Assembly (NCBI GenBank): GCA_964429075.1
Contig: CAYSBA010000019.1
Location: 1 to 10,338, forward strand
Direction: 5' to 3'
DNA from: CAYSBA01 sp964429075 [NCBI: uncultured bacterium]
Lineage (GTDB): Bacteria > CAYSBA01
DNA length: 10,338 nucleotides
The notes beneath the pieces were generated by a model. The model worked only from the letters and a program-made list of their open reading frames with translations, ran no database searches and was not told where the DNA came from. The position numbers were made by a program, and so were the translations under genes. How positions within the stretch are numbered: the first letter of the stretch is position 1; each line of letters opens with the position of its first letter. Below, piece after piece: positions 5,415-10,338 of this stretch.

Positions 5415-5983
5415 CCCTTGTTTGCTGAGTCTTTTTCAAATGGGATTGTTAGATTATCAGGAGGGGGAGTTATCTCTCCCTCCTTCAGCCTTTCATACAG
5501 CTTCAATATGTGATCGATTTTGTCTGATCTTTTAAACTCTTCAAGGCTTGCATCAAGAATTGAAAAAAATTCTTGAATTCTTGATCGAATTTCAATAAAA
5601 AGCCTGTCTCTTATGATCTTTAATTCTTCTATCTGATTTATTAATGTACTTAGCCTATCTTTTATTGATTGTTCATATCGCTCTGCCCTTGACATTGCAT
5701 CTGCTATTATCAATTCTGCCTCTTTTCTTGCATTTTTTTTGATATCCTCTTCAATCTTCTTTGTCTGGTGGATAACCTCCATAAGAGTCTTTTCATGCTG
5801 CTGGATCTTTTTGACCCTGTTTTCAAGGTCATTTATCCTTTCACTCATCTCGTTCTTCTCTATAATCAGCTCTTCAAATTGATTTGAGAGAAGGTCAAGG
5901 AAATCATAAACCCCTTCCGGATCAAGTCCAAAAAATCTTTTTCTAAATCTCTGCCTCCTGATATCAATTGGTGTTAATTTCAT
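5411..5983 (-). CDS. DivIVA-domain coiled-coil protein
   Basis: The 190-residue protein starts with the DivIVA membrane-binding motif: LTPIDIRRQRF at 3-13 and GLDPEGVYDFLD at 19-30. Residues 32-155 are rich in E, K, I and L with heptad character and should form a long coiled coil. The last 20 residues (PPPDNLTIPFEKD) look unstructured. DivIVA-family proteins bind curved or polar membranes and organise division or polarity. In Gram-negatives with such short versions the role is poorly defined, so I do not assign a precise function. It is the final gene of its operon. The start overlaps the proC stop as ATGA, with GGAGG upstream. The neighbours yggS and proC recall both the Gram-positive ylm-divIVA cluster and the proteobacterial yggS-proC-yggT group. 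Confidence 0.85.
   Translation of the reverse strand: MKLTPIDIRRQRFRKRFFGLDPEGVYDFLDLLSNQFEELIIEKNEMSERINDLENRVKKIQQHEKTLMEVIHQTKKIEEDIKKNARKEAELIIADAMSRAERYEQSIKDRLSTLINQIEELKIIRDRLFIEIRSRIQEFFSILDASLEEFKRSDKIDHILKLYERLKEGEITPPPDNLTIPFEKDSANKG
5552..5585. repeat. Inverted repeat with two alternative right arms inside the DivIVA-domain gene
   Basis: ATCAAGAATT at 5552-5561 is the exact reverse complement of AATTCTTGAT at 5576-5585. Its inner 9 bases also pair with AATTCTTGA at 5568-5576, leaving a 6-base loop. AATTCTTGA is thus a tandem direct repeat, and two competing hairpins are possible. It lies in the coding sequence for about residues 133-144 of the coiled-coil protein, and the low-complexity reading may explain it. 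There is no T-run after the stem to make it a terminator in either direction. Confidence 0.5.
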
Positions 5984-6804
5984 CTTTTCCTCCCTACCTC
6001 TTCTTTTAGCTCTTTTGACCTTCTTGCTGCACTATCTACAGCAGTAGCAACAGTATATCTAAATCTCAGTTCTTCTAATTTATAGATTCCTTCTGCAGTT
6101 GTACCTGCTGGGGTCATAACAAGGTCCTTTAATTCTGCAAAGCTCAATCCAGTCTTTTCAGCAATTACTCCTGCACCGATTACGGTGTTTATTGCCAGAA
6201 TCTTTGCCTTCTGTCTGCTCAAACCAAGTCTAACTCCGGCATCTGCAAGGGCCTCCATCATAACAAAAATAAAGGCCGGACCGGTACCTGAAAGGCCAGT
6301 TACAGCATCAATCAGATCCTCCGACTCAACCTCTACACATACCCCTCTTGATGCAAAGATGTCGATTATTTTTTGCTTTTCTGCCTTTTTAAATCCACTA
6401 TCAAAAAATATGCCTGTGGTTCCCTCACCTACAGATATGGGTAGATTGGGCATGGCCCTTGCAATCTTTACAGAATTTGTATCGATTATTTCTCTGATAG
6501 CACTAATGGGATAGCCTGCAACAACAGAAACAAGAAACATGTCCTTTTTAAAAGACTCTTTTGTTTCCCTCAATACCCCATCAACATCCCTCGGTTTTAC
6601 ACACAAAAAGGTGATATCAGAGTTTGACACTACCTCTCTGTTGCTTCTGGCTATACTTACGCCAAGGTCTTTTTTTAGTTTCTTCAGCTGATCGATATCT
6701 CTCCTGTAGCATATTACATCAGCAGGCCTGACCAGATCTGTATCTAACACACCCAAAAGAATCGATAGGCCGATGTTTCCTGTCCCAATAATTCCAATCT
6801 TCAA
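5980..6804 (-). CDS. proC: Pyrroline-5-carboxylate reductase ProC
   Basis: ProC performs the last step of proline synthesis, reducing 1-pyrroline-5-carboxylate to L-proline with NAD(P)H in the cytoplasm. The preferred 274-residue form begins M(TTG)KIGIIGTGNIG, with the dinucleotide-binding GTGNIG at 7-12. Further family signatures are RAMPNLP (116-122), SGTGPAFIF (172-180) and the C-terminal TPAGTTAEGI (231-240) that lines the active site. A TTG at 6822 would add 6 residues and overlap yggS. The TTG at 6804 has AGAGG 7 bases upstream, starts 1 base after the yggS stop, and gives the usual N-terminus. The stop overlaps the next start as ATGA. Confidence 0.94.
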   Translation of the reverse strand: MKIGIIGTGNIGLSILLGVLDTDLVRPADVICYRRDIDQLKKLKKDLGVSIARSNREVVSNSDITFLCVKPRDVDGVLRETKESFKKDMFLVSVVAGYPISAIREIIDTNSVKIARAMPNLPISVGEGTTGIFFDSGFKKAEKQKIIDIFASRGVCVEVESEDLIDAVTGLSGTGPAFIFVMMEALADAGVRLGLSRQKAKILAINTVIGAGVIAEKTGLSFAELKDLVMTPAGTTAEGIYKLEELRFRYTVATAVDSAARRSKELKEEVGRKR

Positions 6805-6805
6805 T

Positions 6806-7477
6806 TTAATACCTCTTTCCAAAGATTAGTGTTCCAATTCTTACGATTGTTGCACCCTCTCTTATTGCAATCTCAAAATCCTGAGATGTGCCCATGGAGA
6901 GTTCTGTCAACTCCTTTCTATAGATACTATTTTTATTTATCTCATCAAGCAACCTCTTCATTTTTCTAAAATATTGTGCATTCTTTTCCGGGTCCTCAAC
7001 AAGAGGCGGCATACACATAAGACCAACAACATCTATTCTATCATAACTTTTGAGCTTTTCCAGAAAAGGGAAAAGTTTATCCAAAGATATACCACTCTTT
7101 GTTGGTTCGGATGCGATGTTTACCTGTACAAGTGCCTTTATCTTGGTATCGGCTTTTTCTGCTCGTTTTGAAATTTCATCAGCCAGCTCAATCCTGTCGA
7201 GGGTGTGTAGCATATAGCATGTATCAATGATATATTTTACCTTGTTCCTCTGTAATGGCCCGATTATATGCCATCTTATGTCATCTGGCAGAGCAACTTG
7301 CTTTTTACGCCACTCAGATATGTAGTTTTCACCAAAGTCTCTGTGACCATTGTTATATACGCTGAGGATATCTTCTACAGACTTTTTTTTGGATACTGCA
7401 ACTATTGTTACATCTTCATTATGCCTCCCTGCTTTTAGGAGTGCATTATGTACAATCTCTTTTATTCTATCTATCAT
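6806..7477 (-). CDS. yggS: YggS/PLPBP-family pyridoxal phosphate-binding protein
   Basis: This family (E. coli YggS, Bacillus YlmE, human PLPBP) binds pyridoxal 5'-phosphate and maintains vitamin B6 and amino-acid homeostasis; no catalytic reaction is firmly established. The 223-residue protein is of family length. It shows VAVSK with K30 as the PLP-linking lysine, FGENY at 48-52, WHIIGPLQRNK at 69-79, SMGTSQDFEIAI at 194-205 and VRIGTLIFGKR at 212-222, which together form the phosphate-binding barrel. The ATG overlaps the stop of the upstream HTH gene (ATGA). The gene lies directly before proC, an arrangement known widely in bacteria. Confidence 0.94.
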   Translation of the reverse strand: MIDRIKEIVHNALLKAGRHNEDVTIVAVSKKKSVEDILSVYNNGHRDFGENYISEWRKKQVALPDDIRWHIIGPLQRNKVKYIIDTCYMLHTLDRIELADEISKRAEKADTKIKALVQVNIASEPTKSGISLDKLFPFLEKLKSYDRIDVVGLMCMPPLVEDPEKNAQYFRKMKRLLDEINKNSIYRKELTELSMGTSQDFEIAIREGATIVRIGTLIFGKRY

Positions 7478-7833
7478 CGATCCCTTCTTTCGAGTATCGA
7501 CTCTGCAAGATCACAGAGTAGCCCGATAGAACGATTATCAAGACCTTTTGTTAGCCAGTATAGCCTTGCAATTAAAATCTCTTCTTCTGGTAGATCTCTT
7601 CTGTCATAAAGAAATAGCTCGAAGATATCAACACAAAGAGCATCTGCCAGCCTTGTTAATAACACGATAGATGGCATCATCTTAGATGTCTCAAGCTTGC
7701 AGATTGTAGAAAGACTTACGCCGGAAATCTTCGATAATTCACTTCTCTTAAGGGACCTTAATTCCCTACATCGTCTCAGGGCATGTGCAATTGCAGAGGC
7801 TATCTTTTCTTTTTCAGTATCTTGAGAAACCAC
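7474..7833 (-). CDS. XRE-family helix-turn-helix transcriptional regulator
   Basis: The 119-residue protein has a Cro/C1-type DNA-binding domain at about residues 14-72: RELRSLKRSELSKISGVSL with the recognition helix around STICKLETSK, then the usual PSIVLLTRLADALCVDIFELF closing helices. Residues 75-119 form a short extra region (EEILIARLYWLTKGLD) without a recognised ligand-binding domain. The start is GTG at 7833; no ATG is available, and the ribosome-binding sequence is weak. The gene overlaps the end of the lipoprotein gene by 20 bases, so translation is probably coupled. Its targets cannot be read from the sequence; autoregulation of this operon is a plausible guess. Confidence 0.86.
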   Translation of the reverse strand: MVSQDTEKEKIASAIAHALRRCRELRSLKRSELSKISGVSLSTICKLETSKMMPSIVLLTRLADALCVDIFELFLYDRRDLPEEEILIARLYWLTKGLDNRSIGLLCDLAESILERRDR

Positions 7834-10324
7834 TTAATATCTTATCGAGATCAGTCATTCTTGGATAGGATAGGTCTGCAAGATCATTAAGATCCACACT
7901 TTGTGCCTCAATCACCTCCCATCCAAAACTGTTCGCATTAACAAAACGATCAGTCATATCAAGAGGTGTTTCTGGAAGATCAAAATTGTTCTTCCCAACA
8001 GGTATGTAAACGATCCAATCGCCATCCTGTGCTGAGATTTTTAGCCTGTAAAAATCACCACCTGGTCCTGTGAAAGAGCAGCTTCTGGTAGTTATGTCGC
8101 AGGTTCCATCTTCAATAAAGGCCGGAAAAGTGTCGAAGCTTATGCTGGCTGGAAGGTAGTCGTCTGTGTAAATTTCACAAGAGATGTGTCCGTTTGTATA
8201 TCCTCCACCCTGATTCTGTTGACCACTTACAGCCATGGCAAGTATGCTGTAGTCTCCTGCTTCAAGCCCTTCGTATAGTGGAGCCATCTTCAGTATCACC
8301 GGATCAGGGATTGGATTACTAGAGCCTGCCTGGCCTGACCCATTTAGACCAAGTGGTACAAAACCAATCTGATCCACATTTGCACCTCCCAGAAGGATCA
8401 CAAAATCCATCTGTTGTCCATCTACCTGTGGTAAGGCTCCAAAATTAACACCTATAGGGATAGATTGTGGGGTATCTGGTGTTGAATCGATCTGTTCGAA
8501 ATCCTCCCAGTGTGGCCTTAACTCTGTAGTGTTGCCATCACCATCGAAATCATCATTATCAACCACCTTATCTAATAACTCCACCTGTAATGCATTTATA
8601 AGTCCATGATCAAAGCTATTGAACAGTGGTAATAAGATGGACATGACAGCCTGAGGGTCAGAACCTGAACCCTGAAAGAGCCCCATTAGCTTTTGACTAT
8701 CCACAAGACCAGCAAAACTCCAGAGTGCCCTAACTCCTTCTGTACCGAGGGTATAGTATGTGGTTTTAAGATCAACAGGAAAACCGTTATATGTAATCGA
8801 AACAGTCATGCCAGAAGGTAGCGGTACCTGATATTGCATAACCTGCACACGCATAGTTTCACCAAATAGACTTTTAAAATCAACATCTATCAGGCCATTG
8901 CCAAAAGATATCCCTGCAAGTCCAAGCTTACTGTCTCCCTGAGTATGTACCTGTGAATAATCGAACTGGCCAACAAAGCCACCAGCCTTTGTCTTGTCTG
9001 TTCTTGGATGGATTGCCAGAAGTAGAGTGTCTTTTTCAAGTCCAATGAATGTTAGGTAGTCATAGTCTTCGTGAAATACCGATACATCATAGGGTTTTTG
9101 AACATCATTCATATCAACAGATACCTCACCATTCTGATCTGTTACAACAGGATCTATCAGGAAACTGAACACCACATTGGCACCCTCAACTGGCAGTCTA
9201 CTGATCTCATCGACGATCCTTACAACAAGGAATCCAGAGGCAGGTTGTATTACATTAAGGGTAGTTGAATCCTGGGCCTGAGAACCCTCTACAGTGACGG
9301 TAACAGAAGTACTGCCTGAAGTATCGCTGGCCTGTATAATACCTTCATGTTGATCCAGGACTGTTGCAATCTGGGTATCCTCTACTGACCAGTTAAATAT
9401 TACATTTGGTACAGCATGTCCATCTTGATCAAGTGCTATTGCCTTCATGGTTATTGTCTCAGATGCTTCCACAACGGGATTTTCTGTAAGTATTATTACT
9501 CTATCTACTGTTGTACCGGCATTTGGGTCTTGGTTTATACACTCACCTGCAGAGCAAATCTGATCTTGTGCACAATCAGAATTCCCCCTACATCCTGTGG
9601 TCTTACACTGGCCGAGTATACAGATACCTCCGGAACAATCGGAGTCTGTCTGACATGTCTGGGCCTTGTAACAATACCCATCCACACATATCCAACCTGC
9701 CATGCAATTCTCATCCACAATACACTCTTGTCTGGGCTGACAGAAACCGTTTTCACATTGTTCGGTTGCATCACAATCTGAATCTGAATTACATGGTGGG
9801 AGTCCTTCGCAAATATGGTTGTTACACCTGTATCCCTGGCCACAATCAGAGTCAATGACACACTCACTATCCTGACATATACCATCAATGCACACCTGAC
9901 CAATGCAGTCTGAATCTGAAAAACATCTCCTCTTGCAGTGTCCCTGCTGACAAAGAAAAGAAGAGCCACCACAATCTGCATCGGATGTACATGCATCTGT
10001 GCATGTACCATCTTCACAGACCTTATCTGAGGGGCAATCCTGATCTGTTTCACAGCTTGTATTTTCGTCGCATGCATCTCCAATATTATCACCATCTGTA
10101 TCTGTCTGATCAGGATTGGCAACATCAGGACAGTTGTCCTGATCGTCTGGTACAGCATCACGATCTTGATCGGGTGTGCAGACAGAATTTATACACGATT
10201 CAGTTGCCTGACACTCCATATTGGAGGAGCATTTGTTGTCTTTTTTCTGTGCAACCTTTTTGCTGCAGGAAAAGAACAGGAATATAATAAGCAAAAGGGA
10301 AAATGATAGTTTCTTAGAGTTCAT
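7814..10324 (-). CDS. Cys-rich repeat lipoprotein with TSP type-3 and Ig-like regions, function unknown
   Basis: I do not recognise a specific function. From the ATG at 10324 (GGAGG 5 bases upstream) the product has 836 residues. Residues 1-19 are a lipoprotein signal peptide (MNSKK, then a hydrophobic core) with C20 in FFSC as the probable lipidated cysteine. Residues 32-262 hold nine units of the form C-x5-C-x(4-6)-C-x4-C. After the first unit comes a calcium-binding thrombospondin type-3 stretch (52-86, DQDRD, DNCPD, TDTDGDNIGD). Residues 274-360 look like a bacterial Ig-like fold (RVIILTENPVVE, FNWSVEDTQIATVLD). Residues 365-410 resemble a carboxypeptidase-regulatory-like sandwich (VVRIVDEISRLPVEGANVVF). 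The remaining 420 residues match nothing I know; they include a DNDDFDGDGN calcium-loop-like segment (589-598). It is expected on the outer membrane or cell surface. It is probably the first gene in the window of the HTH-yggS-proC-divIVA operon, whose promoter lies beyond the edge. Confidence 0.85.
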   Translation of the reverse strand: MNSKKLSFSLLLIIFLFFSCSKKVAQKKDNKCSSNMECQATESCINSVCTPDQDRDAVPDDQDNCPDVANPDQTDTDGDNIGDACDENTSCETDQDCPSDKVCEDGTCTDACTSDADCGGSSFLCQQGHCKRRCFSDSDCIGQVCIDGICQDSECVIDSDCGQGYRCNNHICEGLPPCNSDSDCDATEQCENGFCQPRQECIVDENCMAGWICVDGYCYKAQTCQTDSDCSGGICILGQCKTTGCRGNSDCAQDQICSAGECINQDPNAGTTVDRVIILTENPVVEASETITMKAIALDQDGHAVPNVIFNWSVEDTQIATVLDQHEGIIQASDTSGSTSVTVTVEGSQAQDSTTLNVIQPASGFLVVRIVDEISRLPVEGANVVFSFLIDPVVTDQNGEVSVDMNDVQKPYDVSVFHEDYDYLTFIGLEKDTLLLAIHPRTDKTKAGGFVGQFDYSQVHTQGDSKLGLAGISFGNGLIDVDFKSLFGETMRVQVMQYQVPLPSGMTVSITYNGFPVDLKTTYYTLGTEGVRALWSFAGLVDSQKLMGLFQGSGSDPQAVMSILLPLFNSFDHGLINALQVELLDKVVDNDDFDGDGNTTELRPHWEDFEQIDSTPDTPQSIPIGVNFGALPQVDGQQMDFVILLGGANVDQIGFVPLGLNGSGQAGSSNPIPDPVILKMAPLYEGLEAGDYSILAMAVSGQQNQGGGYTNGHISCEIYTDDYLPASISFDTFPAFIEDGTCDITTRSCSFTGPGGDFYRLKISAQDGDWIVYIPVGKNNFDLPETPLDMTDRFVNANSFGWEVIEAQSVDLNDLADLSYPRMTDLDKILSGFSRY
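9539..10231 (-). repeat. Nine four-cysteine protein repeats within the lipoprotein gene
   Basis: Nine units of about 17-19 residues follow the pattern C-x5-C-x(4-6)-C-x4-C, usually with D or N before the second cysteine (for example TDSDC, SDSDC). They lie at 10231-10178, 10054-10001, 9991-9935, 9925-9875, 9862-9809, 9793-9740, 9724-9671, 9655-9605 and 9592-9539. The gap between the first two is filled by the thrombospondin type-3 segment (10171-10067). In total 38 cysteines occur in this stretch, an even number that suits disulfide pairing outside the cytoplasm. Similar cysteine repeats are common in surface proteins of Deltaproteobacteria and Myxococcota. The units are diverged in DNA, so this is not a fresh tandem duplication. 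Confidence 0.85.
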
Positions 10325-10338
10325 AGATACCTCCACAC

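Noticed and set aside
9535-10161. Long reading frame on the minus strand (208 codons) inside the lipoprotein gene, and two plus-strand frames over 9416-9858
   Set aside because: They run across the repeated Cys/Asp codons of the lipoprotein, whose regular codon pattern avoids stops in other frames. The products have no recognisable domain and lack ribosome-binding sites, whereas the main frame has signal peptide, repeats and RBS.

Overview
The window is a compact, protein-coding piece of a bacterial chromosome of moderate to low G+C. It looks like an anaerobe or microaerophile: it encodes rubrerythrin, a 2-Cys peroxiredoxin and a full molybdenum-cofactor (Moco) pathway. A lipobox lipoprotein with thrombospondin-type-3 and cysteine-rich repeats, together with a yggS-proC-divIVA cluster, recalls Deltaproteobacteria/Desulfobacterota-like Gram-negatives. 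That placement is inference; no rRNA or tRNA gene is present to fix it.

Layout. A rubrerythrin gene (102-689, +) converges on a minus-strand operon, with 3 bases between the stop codons. The operon reads moaA-moaD-moaE-moaCB-moeA (4474 down to 693). Together these make cyclic pyranopterin monophosphate (MoaA, MoaC), molybdopterin synthase (MoaD, MoaE), adenylated molybdopterin (MoaB/MogA domain) and inserted molybdenum (MoeA). All gene junctions overlap or nearly touch. The 337-base gap 4475-4811 is the only real intergenic space. It holds a Moco-riboswitch-like leader next to the moaA ribosome-binding site, a promoter with a perfect TTGACA for the operon, a divergent promoter for the peroxiredoxin gene, and a near-perfect PerR-box palindrome 25 bases before the peroxiredoxin start.

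The peroxiredoxin (4812-5414, +) shares a TTAA with the stop of a second minus-strand operon running from beyond 10338 down to 5411: Cys-rich lipoprotein, XRE-type HTH regulator, YggS-family PLP protein, ProC, DivIVA-domain protein. These junctions are also overlaps (20, 4 and 4 bases) or 1-base gaps, so the five genes are probably co-transcribed. Their upstream promoter lies outside the window.

Points of most interest: the riboswitch with a possible anti-Shine-Dalgarno alternative pairing; the use of the functional diglycine-tail codons of MoaA and MoaD as the Shine-Dalgarno sequence of the next gene; the PerR box before the peroxiredoxin; and the large uncharacterised lipoprotein with nine four-cysteine repeats coupled to a regulator gene. 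I saw no CRISPR array, mobile element, tRNA or rRNA. I found no clearly new multi-gene system.
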